DNA of 64,000 nucleotides from positions 2,054,321 to 2,118,320 of the forward strand of contig SCFE01000037.1 of the NCBI GenBank assembly GCA_004352715.1, in the 5' to 3' direction. Within the stretch, counting starts at the first letter, position 1, and every line of letters starts with the position of its first letter. Shown one piece after another: positions 25,601-39,100 of this stretch. The position numbers were made by a program, and so were the translations under genes. Source of the stretch: Hofstenia miamia. Lineage: Eukaryota > Xenacoelomorpha > Acoela. The notes below the pieces were generated by a model. It was not told the origin of the DNA, ran no database searches, and saw only the letters and a program-made list of their open reading frames with translations.

Positions 25601-28600
25601 TTGTAGGATATAGTCAATTATGATTGCGGTTTTTCTTCATGTATGTGTAGATGTATTTATTCTTATTCCTCAGCTTAAAGATTTGCAGATCTTCCAAGAT
25701 TTTGTAGTAATTGTTTTTGTCTTTGTTAATGTCTACTTCGGTATAATTTAACTAAGTGATCCTTGATTTCCGGTTGTGATAGTATTTTGAAAGAACCAAT
25801 CAGGCAAAGTAGAGATTATTTATTTATTTACAGTTTATAAGTTGTTCAGGAAGTTTCTGTTGACTAGTGCAAGACGCATAACAGCAATTTTTTGCATTTT
25901 TTTATATTTTAGTCGTAATTGTTTAAACAAATTATGATGAATTTAGGTCTGTAGTCAACAAACAGTCCCTAAGATCGCCTTTAGATGTTACTTTGAGTTT
26001 GACAAAAATTTGCGACATCTTCTTCTATTGGGCCGAACGTTTATTGTCGACCAACAAACTTTCCATCTAGTTCACAAGTTGAAATCCGCAGATTTGTTTT
26101 CGTCAGACACAAGGAGAGCTTATTAACCACCATGATGATTAAATGACGAAATCAACTCCAAGAAAAACTTAATAGTCAGCCTCGAGCCTCATGTGCAGGA
26201 TTTGATAATGCTGTTCACGAGTTTTCATTTTATAAAACGAAATTCAATGAAATTTTATGTGTGCTTCCAACATATGAAAAAATGTTCATTTAATAAAATA
26301 TAATGCATACACTGCATATCAATGGTTAGAACCAAGGGTGGTAATATGTGCAGATTTTCATACCCAACACTTTTCTAATAAGAATATTATCCACAGCATT
26401 CAAATCTATATGAAAATTATAACTTGAATCCTAACGAATTTACTGTAGATTATAAAATTTTTGTTCCGTTTTGGTAGGTCAATATCGATATTCTGTGTAC
26501 TTCAAAGTTAAGAAATTTTTCCCACCCTTATGATCAAAATTGCAAATCACCCACATATTCTACCTTAAATCATCTTTAATCGGCATCCACAACCGCGTGA
26601 GTGTGGATCCATTAACCCATAATCAATCTTCATTTTACCATTCTTGTATTGAACTGATCCCGCAGGACTCTTTCGTGAAGCTTTTGCAAATTAGGCCATT
26701 TCAAACTAAACCCAATCCAAACTAATTTACATACAGATATCTCACAAGATCAAAATTAGCAAAATAAAGTCATCCTTTGTATAGAATTTAATTTCAATCA
26801 ATTTTCAACCCTTTCAGAATTTTTTATTTCCCGTACAGGTTAAACCAACCTGTTTTTTTCTTTCACAGTAGTCCCTGTAAAGTCCATTTTCATGATTGCC
26901 GACTACAGTCTATCTCAGCAGTTAATCACAGATTTCACTTAGTGCATGGTCTTGCACTGTTAACAATCGGCAACTTTTACAGCATTCTTCAACCTTTAAT
27001 CCACTCTTCTTTTTTTTAGTTCACCAACTTAATTTGTTTTTGCATGAAACTCACAACACTTCAATCATCGTGAAAATACACATTTTATAGGCTTTGTCCC
27101 ATAAATTTTGATTTCTACATTTTCATATTACGGTTCAATCCAGCTTTTTTCGTCTTCTATTATGTCAGTTTTTTATTCAATTTTTGAAACAGAAAATTAT
27201 TTTGCAGAAATAGTTTATATTTTGACCGTTTTTTGCTCAGACTCACTCGTGGCTTACCTTAAACAGTTTTTACCTGGAAAGTCTCTCTCGGCAGAAGCTT
27301 CAGAATGATGGCCTTTGCCTAATAAATTCCAACAGTATTTTTTGTGTATATCAACTAAGTTCAGCAGCGTTGAGAGCTTATACCAAATCAACATTTTCAG
27401 AATCTACAGTATATTCCAACGAGACCCAAATGTTTTTATAGTCAATATATTTAAATACCACAATGTTTGCATTGTGAGGATGATTTAACAGTATCATCAA
27501 AAAACTGTATCTAGGCTGAATTGCCTTATAGACAGTGAATCGCTACTTGTCAGATGTGGCCCTGTCTATGGCACAGTTCTGGTCATCACTGATTATTGGT
27601 GCGAATCAATTGACCACATCAACCCCGTATTGCCGTTATAAATCATCCAGCGTTTGTTTAATTCATGATTAGAATGCCAGTGTATGTATGATTAAGTTAA
27701 GGGCATATATAGACTGACAATCATCTAGTGTAATTTCATTTGTATTATGAAAAACAAGCTATTTTGCAATGTTTAGAATGCCAATTCACCATGAAGTTAA
27801 CAGAAATAGTAGTTGCTGCATATTTCTTTAATTCTTCTCTTCATTAACAGGTTATACCATTTCCAAAACTCAAGCATTGAAAACGAAATTTGAAGCATCT
27901 CAATGACATAGTGGCCTGCAAAAGGCTATTTTTCCTTTTCGCTTTCATAAGTTCTCAACATCAACAAAATTATCGCGATCGCTGCAGGCACTAAGAATGA
28001 GAACAAGTCCAGTTCGAAGTTCCTTCATGGAAGATCGAAATGTATATCCATTTGTCAATTTAACTTGATAAGTTTCAGGAAGTAATTGTTCATTTACTTT
28101 TCTGACTAGATTGTTTACATATGTCGCATCGTCTTTATCCGGGAGAAATGGGTAACTAGATTGCATTGCTATCTGCAATACTGTTTCCCTTAGATGAACT
28201 ATGGATTCAATGCCCTGCATTGGTTCATTTTCTTCTATTTCTGGAGTAACGCTACTAACATTTCACCAATGGTTTCTGAATAATCTTCATCATTATTATT
28301 CTGTTCAAAATCACAAATCATGTTTTCGACATGCACAAGGCAGACATGTTCAGAGAAAAACCCTTTCAGATCTGTGACTAGTGGAAGATTCATTGAGCCA
28401 CTGTGATATATGTCTTCATTCTAGCAATTTCCTACCACGATAATATTTTATTTTAACACTAGAATTAAGGTTATTCCTTGAGGCTTGTTTGGAACAAGCA
28501 CTCTTCATTTTAAAATTTCATGCAAAAAGGATTAAAAAATTCATATATACATGTAGAAATCAATTGGATGATCAACATCTATGAAGACTAAACCACATTG

Positions 28601-28971
28601 TTCGGTTTAATATACATGAATTATTAACCAAATGAAATGTGTGTTTTGGGTCGAAACGACAAACATTCATAATTCTAGTGTTAATGCTATTGTTATATAT
28701 TTCTAAAACATGTAGGTTTCCTTTAAGCAAAATCTAAATATATTTTCTAATCATTTCCAGGTATTTAGCTACCAAATTTCAGATGTCCAGGAAAGCTAAA
28801 AATGCAAAAGAATTGATATATTTTAGCATATTAATTAATACTTTTGTTTTACAACTTCGGTAACAATTTCAAGCTATTAAGGGCTTAAGTGCATGTTGTA
28901 TTTAAGTTCATAATATTCAAATTAGTCTGACTAGAAATTTATAAATACTAATCTCCCTCTATCTGTGTATA

Positions 28972-29002
<31 letters not shown>

Positions 29003-29377
29003 AAGTTACCCAGTTTATCCTGCTTAAAAACAATCCCCAGTTGACCCGGTTGTACATATCTACTTTGACTACATTACATCAGTCGTCGGAAAATACACGT
29101 AATGTAACCCCAGTAAAACCATTATTTCTTCCAGGTTGAATATTTCATGTATCACATTGCAACATTTTCACGTTTCAATACGGTGTACTTTCTAATACTT
29201 TCTAACGTTTTTTGATTAACTCTTCATAATTGCATTTTGTTAAATAATCTTTTTGACCATTCTATTGCTAAACTGTACTTTTTTATTTATCCAGAGAACA
29301 AATTTTGACTCAGTTCACCCAATTAAAAAAGTGACCCAGTCGTAAAAAAAATCCGACCCGAGACTCATTTACAACTT

Positions 29378-29415
<38 letters not shown>

Positions 29416-32400
29416 GATTTGTAGTAATAATCATACATGGCATTATATTCAGAGTACCTTTTGTTTAATATTGTGAAATCTGCCCTTCCATATAGAGACG
29501 TCTTTGGTGCGAAGTTTTTTAATCAATTTATCATGTTAGTAAGGATGGAGAATGTGAACATTAAAATAGTTAACATTTCGCAGTTGCCAATTCATCAACT
29601 GGGTTGTGTTTTCACCCCAACTGCTAAGTACCCGTTCGTTTGCAATCCATGTTGTACGCGTGCATTTAGACTTGTATCTTCTGAACAAACTCAATGAAGC
29701 AATCCAATTTATTCAAAATCTACCCAAAAATTTTTTTTGCATACAATGCAGTTGAAATTGACGAGTGACATTTATTGAAAACTTTCACTGGGGCAGTTCT
29801 TTGAGATATTATCTCTTAGAGAAAAAAATTTAAATATCTTTAGAGATTGTATTATCACCTATCAACGTTTGAATCCAAAGCTTTAACGTATTTTAGTTCA
29901 TAAAAAAATATTTACATCAAGCATTTTAAATGTTGACAGATAATTTAATGTGGAGTTGTCATCGAACGACTGTGAAACTTAGGAAGGATGGAATTTTGGT
30001 TTATTATTAGTAATGTTTAATATGTGAAACGACGTTTTGCAATTTGATTTTTGGCAAAATGACGTTTTCAAACGACAGCCATTAATTATCTTTTTCCACA
30101 AGATTAAGCATTTTTTCACTGATGCGTACAATTTAATTATAAACTTTCATCCTTTAAGTGACTAGTTAACCGCGTTCTTATTTTGCCATTTCTTTTTCAA
30201 ACGTAGTTAATTTTGCCGTACTTCCTGTCGACGTCGCAAACAAAATAAAGGTTGTTCTATAATTTTAGATTGATGGATTATAGAGTGTAGCATTTTTTAT
30301 GGAGTATTATTCAATAGAAATGCTTAAAAGTTTTACATATATATTTTATCTATAAAATATTTATAGTGCACAATGTCTACCGGTATTATTTGCTTAATTA
30401 ATAAACTTTCTTGTTCTTTCATGTTTTTTTGCTAATTAATGTTCAAATCAAAAAATTAGCTACAAGCAATTTTTCAATTTCCAGATAATCGTCTGTTCTT
30501 TTTAATCCCTTTTCCTATATCAAAGATATAAATGATTTTTTATGATTAGTTTAATACCATCTTCTTTTTTCTTTAATTAGTTTTTCGATGCAGTCTTTCT
30601 AGTAATTTCATAAAATATAATGTATTTTCAAAGTTTGTTAATAAATTTCTAGTGTATGATCTTTTATATACTGAATGAATAATGCAAAAAATGTTTAATC
30701 CAATAAATAAATTAATTTAAAGTTTGAAGCGATATTTTTGGATAATTTTATAGCATTTCATAGTAAAACGTCACTTTGAAAATATGCATGTTTTATCGAA
30801 ATCACGACTTAAATTTTGTAAATTACTTCTCTGGGATTTTATAAATAAAAGATTAATTACGTTTTTTAGTGGGTCTCGGAGTATTTGAATATTTAAATAT
30901 TTTACAACATTCAAATGTTCATCATTTTTTAAATGAGTTTAATTACTCTTTGTTTCATATCCTCGTAGATTATAAAAATACGTCCAAGTCTAATCATGAT
31001 CATCATCATTTCATCACTTAATTGACGGATATCAATCACCATAGAGTTCAAATTAATTAACTACAGTGCTGTGCAAAGCTAACAGCATCTCTATTAATAT
31101 ATATCACTTAAGTTAATAGTGTTTCTGCATTCATATTACATAATTTAATTTAATCTTCAATTACTATGTAAGACTTCTTAATGTTCGCAGAAGCACTAAA
31201 GTTTTGAATGATATTTTTTTAAAACAGTATCCAGTGGCGGCACAGTAAATTTGGGGCTCGGTACGAAGTTGGAAGGAAAGGGGGTTGGCAACCCGCATAC
31301 CTCCAATTTTATGTACTATATTTTCAGTAACCGTTTTGATGTATATTAGATACTTTATAATAAATATTTTGTACCTGAATATCTATTGAGCCTCCAGTAT
31401 TGTCTAAAATTGCTTATTAAAGATATTTTTTAAATTTTTGGGCTCCAATTTTTTAGCTATATTTATAGAACTACTTTGATATTTTGATATGTCAGGGCAC
31501 TAAAAGGCTCCAAATTCCAAGCTTGGGGCCCCCAATTTGTTTAAAATTGCCTATAATTGGGTTTATTTTTATTTTTCGTGAATAAAAATTTTTATTGAAA
31601 TTTGTGGACCCGGTCCTGCCGGTCCCCTCATGACGCCACTGACGCAATATGTTTGAACGCTACAGCTGTTTATGCTCTCAATATTTACAGCCAGAAATCG
31701 CTGCCCAATGTTTGGTTGGTGTTTTACATAAAATTATTGTATTCACTCGATGATTGCAAATACCACAAATTGGCAACCATTCAAAGTTTTTCGTCATTTG
31801 AATTTAAAAAGCAAATAGAGCGAAATTGTTTATTTATAAACACTGATACGGTGGAAAAGTTAGTAGATCAAGTATCTCACCGGAAGCATTTTGACCCATT
31901 ATCGTGAAAACGCGTTTCTCAATGACCCAGTATTTGCTCTGGTTATTAAACTAATAAGAATAATTTCGATTTGCTAAGTGAAAATCTATCAACAGAATTC
32001 GCTCATTGCTAAATGTAAATCCTTTATAACCTTAAAAGTCTAGCAATGAAATTCGATGTTGAAGGTTTGAGCAATATTATTTAAATGTTAATCCCTTGAA
32101 CTTTAATTATTAAATGCTCGCCGCGATTTGCACAGTCTAAAGTTCCCCTTGCGAAATATTGTAAGTATAAGTAGTTTTAAAATTCAAGTTTCGTAAGATA
32201 GTCCGAGCCCGGTTTAAAGATTAGAAAATTTTTGCACGAACCAGGACTAATATATGATAAAACTTTTTTAAAGTTTGTTCAAATATTTTTTTTTGAATGT
32301 CATAGACTGACAACCATACTCCAGCGAGAAAATTATCTGTATCAGATATATGATAGCAATTGACTGGAGTTTGATGTGGAATTCTGCAGAAAAAAATTAT

Positions 32401-32555
32401 CGATAAGCTCAAATGTTCATTAAGCCTCCATTTTTCATGTGTAATGATGCCCTTAAACTTTAAATCAGTGATTGACCTTCAAAAATATTAAAAATATTTA
32501 TCTCCAAATTTTGCAATATATCAATTCAATTGTTTTTTTTGTTCAAGAACTATTT

Positions 32556-32601
<46 letters not shown>

Positions 32602-35600
32602 AGTGAAATAAATATATTAATGTCTCAAAATATATTTTGCTTTATTTAAATTATTTAAAGTACAAACCTTTTTTCCACATTCACAAAAGAATTTGGTTTT
32701 AGCAAAGGTAGCCATTTCTTATTCAATTCCTATGGTCTTGCACTAAGTCCTGGCAATCAAAAATGATTCATCTGATTCATAAATATCTGTCATATGCAGA
32801 TATCGTTTTCAATGTATTGTAAGTGGTAGTTGTTCAATACTTGACGTTTTATTTTAACTATCAAGTTTATTTTTGGAAGAAAACATGTAGCAACTTCTAT
32901 CAGTTTTTTAAGTGAAATCCTAGATATTTAAATATTTATTTACCGAAATTTGAGAAACCTTCAAAATTAAAACAGTTTCAAAAACCTGAACTATAATTGA
33001 ACAAAATACATAATTATAAACAAACATTTGATTTCTTTTAATATGCATTCTAGTATTGTAATATTGAGAATGAAGAAACAAATTTATTATTGAACATCTT
33101 AGAAAATTATCCACTAAGTAATCAAATAATTATATTAATTTATATATATATTTATTGCGTATATTACATTCATAAAAATATACATAATAAATTGCATTTG
33201 GAAAATATTTTTACATTTTATGATGTGGTTAATAATATAAATAATGAATTCAACTTACTTATTTTATAGTAAATGTTCCTATTTTTTCACAATTTTTTAA
33301 TATAAATAATGAATTCAACTTACGTATTTTAAAATAAATGTTCCTATTTTTTCCCAATTTTTTAATATAAATAATGAATTCAACTTACGTATTTTATAGT
33401 AAATGTTCCTATTTTTTCACAATTTTTTAATATAAATAATGAATTTAAGTTACGTATTTTATAATAAATGTTTTTATTTTTTCGCAATTTTTAATATAAA
33501 TAATGAATTCAACTTACGTATTTTATAGTAAATGTTCCTATTTTTTCACAATTTTTTAATATAAATAATGAATTTAAGTTACGTATTTTATAATAAATGT
33601 TTTTATTTTTTCGCAATTTTTAATATAAATAATGAATTCAACTTACGTATTTTATAATAAATGTTCTTATTTTTTAGAATTTTTCAATATAAGTAATGAA
33701 TTCAACTTACTTTTTTTATAGTAAATTTTCCTCTTGTTTACAATTTTTCAGTATAAAAAATGAATTCAACTTACGTATTTTATAATAAATGTTCCTATTT
33801 TTTAAAATTTTTTAATATAAATAATAAATTCAACTTACTTTTTTTATAGTAAATTTTCCTCTTTTTCACAATTTTTAAATATAAATAATGAATCCAACTT
33901 ACTTATTTTATAGTAAATGTACTATTTTTTCACAACTTTTTAATATAAATAATGAATTAAACTTACGTATTTTATAATAAATGTTCCTATTTTTTCCACA
34001 ACTTTTTAATATAAATAATGAATTCAACTTACGTATTTTATAATAAATGTTCCTATTTTTTCCCAATTTTTAATATAAATAATGAATTCAACTTACGTAT
34101 TTTATAATATATGTTCCTATTTTTCCATAATTTTTTAATATAAATAATGAATTTAAGTTACGTATTTTATAATAAATGTTTTTATTTTTTCGCAATTTTT
34201 AATATAAATAATGAATTCAACTTACGTATTTTATAATAAATGTTCCTATTTTTTCACAATTTTTAATATAAATAATGAATTCAACTTACGTATTTTATAA
34301 TAAATGTTCCTATTTTTTCACAATTTTTAATATAAATAATGAATTCAACTTACGTATTTTATAATAAATGTTCCTATTTTTTCACAATTTTTAATATAAA
34401 TAATGAATTCAACTTACGTATTTTATAATAAATGTTCCTATTTTTTCACAATTTTTTAATATAAATAATGAATTCAACTTACGTATTTTATAATAAATGT
34501 TCCTATTTTTTCACAATTTTTTAATATAAATAATGAATTCAACTTACGTATTTTATAATAAATGTTCCTATTTTTTCACAATTTTTTAATATAAATAATG
34601 AATTCAACTTACGTATTTTATAATAAATGTTCCTATTTTTTCACAATTTTTTAATATAAATAATGAATTCAACTTACGTATTTTATAATAAATGTTCCTA
34701 TTTTTTCACAATTTTTTAATATAAATAATGAATTCAACTTACGTATTTTATAATAAATGTTCCTATTTTTTCACAATTTTTTAATATAAATAATGAATTC
34801 AACTTACGTATTTTATAATAAATGTTCCTATTTTTTCGCAATTTTTAATATAAATAATGAATTCAACTTACGTATTTTATAGTAAATGGTCCTATTTTTT
34901 TAAATTTTTTAATATAAATAATGAATTCAACTTACTTTTTTCATAGTAAATTTTCCTATTTTTCACAATTTTTTAAAGTATTTGATGTAAACACCATGCA
35001 GAAAACGTATTTTTTAGAATTATGTTTAGCAATGGTCTTGATTCTATTCTTAAAAACTATTACCATTGATTTGCTAACTTAGGTTTTTCTACTACTTCGG
35101 CCACTGTGCAATGGTTCTTTGGCCAATTATTTCTAGCAAAAACATGGGTTCCTTCCAATCTGTTAAAAACACAGAAGTTCAAGTCGGGTTTTTTTTATTT
35201 CAAATGAAATTTATATTGCAAATTTTTAAATTCTTTTTAGCGCCAAATGACAGTTCAATTGAAAATGAAATATAGTGGCTTTTTAATTATTTCCGCTATC
35301 TTTTGAATCATAAATATTTTTGACAATTTGACAGATTAAATATAGTCACGAATTCCAATAATAATATAACTTTATTTCCAATGTAATTAATCTCTCGATA
35401 ACGTAGATAAATTCCAAACGGTTTTCTCCACATTTCCTAAGAAATTGAAAAATTCCTGGATATTGACACATCTATGGTTCAGTTCGCTCTCATTTAAAGG
35501 CGAAAAGGTGCGTTGACCCATGCCTGAAGAACAAAAAAGTATTAACTAGTTTTCAATGAAGACATGATTTCTTAAAAAATTGAAGTTTTTTTCATACCTA

Positions 35601-36082
35601 ATGTTCAAGAGGTCTACATTTATTCATACCCCATGGGAGCAACAATTAGTCTCCACTGTTTTTTTTATGCAGCTATTGCAGACCGAGGACAACGCAATAA
35701 TATATATATATATATATATACTGTCTCTTATACCAATCTAGATGTGTATAAGAGACAGGTGATATGAAGGAACTACAGATAAACTATACACATTGTAAAT
35801 AATTTAACCCAGCTACAAGATTTTCAAGGTGTAGAAAATAATCACAACTGACAAAGGAAAGAACCTGGAGTAAAATTGAGAAAGAAAATAAATTGATAAA
35901 AACGGTAAATGAAAATGCCTCTTATCTACAGAAAGCGCTGAAAAATTTCAAAATTGCGTTTTAAGTGAAATTTTAATGGGTAGACGGAGCATAAAGCAAT
36001 TGATGTTCTCATTCTTTAATGGCTAAATGTCTAAACTGTCTGTGAAAATGGGATCGCCTTAAAAGCAATGCGCTGGTATTTN

Positions 36083-36113
<31 letters not shown>

Positions 36114-39100
36114 TCGTTGTCCTCGGTCAGCTGCACCATGTGCATATGAATCAGGAGATACTCTTCTATCGTATGGTAATTTCAAATTTCAAATATCTCT
36201 GTCAGTTCATAAGTTCTGAAGGCATAATTTTTTTAAGAAATCATTAAATATTTTAAAAGTAGTAGAAACGCTACATTCACTATAAAGAAAATCAAAATAT
36301 CTTCCAAGTTTTAGGACAGTCTTAGCCCATCTAATATGTTTTATCCATGTCTAAAATAACGTTATAATGATGAGTAGGTTTTCGTGCGCCTTCTTACACT
36401 TTATACATGAATTCCGCGCAGTGCAATCGGTACATGTACACAGTAAAGACTTTTTGGTAGATATAATTGTTTTCTCAACAGCCACAGCAGAATGTGAGAT
36501 CACATGCAACTTTTCCCTAGGGTTACCTCACATTCTTTATGAAAAACACAATGTATTTCACTTTTCAATGAATGGTAGTTTCAAGTAAGATATACCTGTA
36601 ACGTGTGTTCCGCTAAGCAGATTGGTGAAAATGGAAATCAATCGCTAAGAATTTTTCCCAAAAATATAATGCATATTTATCTAACCCAGTAGCTAGTAAA
36701 AAATTTTAACCGGTTTCCATACGGAAACTAAAGTATCAATTCTGAGAATTTGGAATTTTCTTCGAAGAACTATATTTATAGATTAATATTTAATGTTTTC
36801 TATGCATTTAAGATTACATAAAGGTATGTGCATTAACACTTGTCTAGTCACTAACGTTTGTAATTCCAATTCGATCTTTTTTCAATTGTGATTGAGTTAG
36901 CATGTTTGAACTAAATTCTATTTTTAAGTGCAACCCTGTTCTCTCACCAACCTCAAATGAAATTTGTAATGAGTGACGGTACTTTCCATGCACTATACCT
37001 TCTGCTTCAAAATGATTGTAGAAAAACGTAGTGATTTGCTATTAAACTTTTTTTTAATCTTTCACTGATTGGTTGATATTTCATCCCCGTACAACTTCTG
37101 CTTTCTGCTCTGCAATTACGATTGTTAGGTTTTACAAAGGAATATCTTCGTTTGCATAATTCTATTTCTTTTTTATAGATTCACTTGATAAAACACACTG
37201 TTTTTATGCCGATAATTTGTTTAATTTGCTGTTTCAGTTTTGCTTGAACTTTAAACTGCCGAAGCTATAGAATACCAAGCATATAAATGCTTGTCGCCAA
37301 CTATTTTTTGATACATTTTAGTAGAAACTAGTTTTAAATGGATTATTCTTCACGCAGGGATAATGAACTTAAGGAGTTGCTTTGTAAAATGTTTTGCAAA
37401 AACGAGGTAGCAATGTATATATGGGAATTCTAAGTGTAAATGTATCTAATAATGAGCTATTAAACTCTATATGTATCCTAGGACCATTTCAAAAACATCT
37501 TTTGACGGTAAGCATTTTATGGGAAGAAGAGTATGTCAGCAACATCATAAATAAATTTCAATGATGGAAAGCCATCTAAATATTACGACTATAATATACC
37601 TAGAAATTAAATTATTATTTCAGAACGTAGGTAAATTCCACATAAGTTGAATCTATAGATTCTGACGAATAAGCATGAAGATGTTTTTGAAAATTTTGAT
37701 CTTCCATTTCCTTCTAATTGATGCCTGAGGATGGAGACCACATTTAAGTGGGTTTGTAGATATAGAACCAAATATAAAAGTATACAATATTCGCATTTAT
37801 TAAACATGGTTACAATTTGGACATGCCTTTAGGCATAATAAGCCACATGTATTCCTTTTCAGGAGGGCAGGAATACTTGCTATATTCTTCCAATTGATCG
37901 ATTGCGCCTATAGATAGTTCTTGGAATCGTTTATAGAGTTCACCACCACGTAATGGGCATGGTACAGAGCCTCAATACACTGACTTGAAATCACCAAAAG
38001 TGTACCCTATTATGTTTCCACCCGATGTTTCCGAATCACTATCCTGTAAATTTCAATTTTTTCTTTAAATTGCATAAACACATGATTGCTTGAGATTTTG
38101 CTAGAAAAAAAATAATGCCAGATATTGTCAAAATGTGTTATTTCGGCAGTTTAGAGATTATAAAAATATATGTTCATTCGTTTCAATCAGCTATATCACA
38201 AAACATCTTATAGAGGTGTTGGAATTTTAAATATGTTTTTAAAAGTATCATTTTTTGAATTTTTTTGTTATTGGGTGTAAACAGCACGAAATGCATAAAT
38301 TTCTTCTTTCTCTCACCCTTTTGAATCTATAAATGGAAAACATGATGCATTGTTTTTAAGCGTGCGTTTGTTATTTTCTTCATTTAGCTGTGCCAACCAA
38401 CGATTTGGAAAGTGTATGTTCTTCAAATATCTCAGGTTCTCGACATTCATCAATTGACGTCAAACGACGGTCAATGCAAAGCAACGTTGCCAATATTTCG
38501 CCCAATAAGTTTTCTCCAGGTAAGGCTCTCATGCCCAGTAATTTAGTTTTACCGCTTTTAAATTAGGGGTCGTTGTAACTTCATCTCGAAAATCCACACG
38601 TCGCAGCAGTTTGCAGGCTGCCGCTGCTGCATTTGCTGCCGCCACTGCTGGAAGTAATACACAAACACTGGGCAGAAACGCCCCCATCCGTTTACGTGGA
38701 TATAAACCACTAAATAGAGGTATTGACGTTGTTATATTTATCAAGTATATATTTTCAAACACTTTTGCATTGCGGCAAATCCGTTAAAGAAAATATTTTT
38801 TTAAATTTTAAATTATTAAATTCCACTTCCAATACTTTAGTGGTGAATGATCGTTTTACTACTGTACGGGGACGTGTGGAAGTCCGGAGGCTGGAATCTA
38901 TTTGAAACTTTGTAGCTATTGCGAAATAATGCATTTATTCAAACAAAATAATACGATTGTTGCTTTTGCCACTTCTATTGGATTTTTATGATTAACGATT
39001 AATCGCAGGCGATTACGATTATTATTATTATGCGTGAAAAACTATTTCGACTATGTACCGATTTGTAGTGTCTTAACATAATTTTTACTTTCAACTCAAA

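Noticed and set aside
33228-34977. CRISPR-like array
   Set aside because: There are no distinct spacers; the whole unit repeats, and the setting is an animal intron.
36367-36588. Open frame of 73 codons on + strand in intron 8
   Set aside because: No motif, AT-driven composition and no splice context fitting RASGRF phase.
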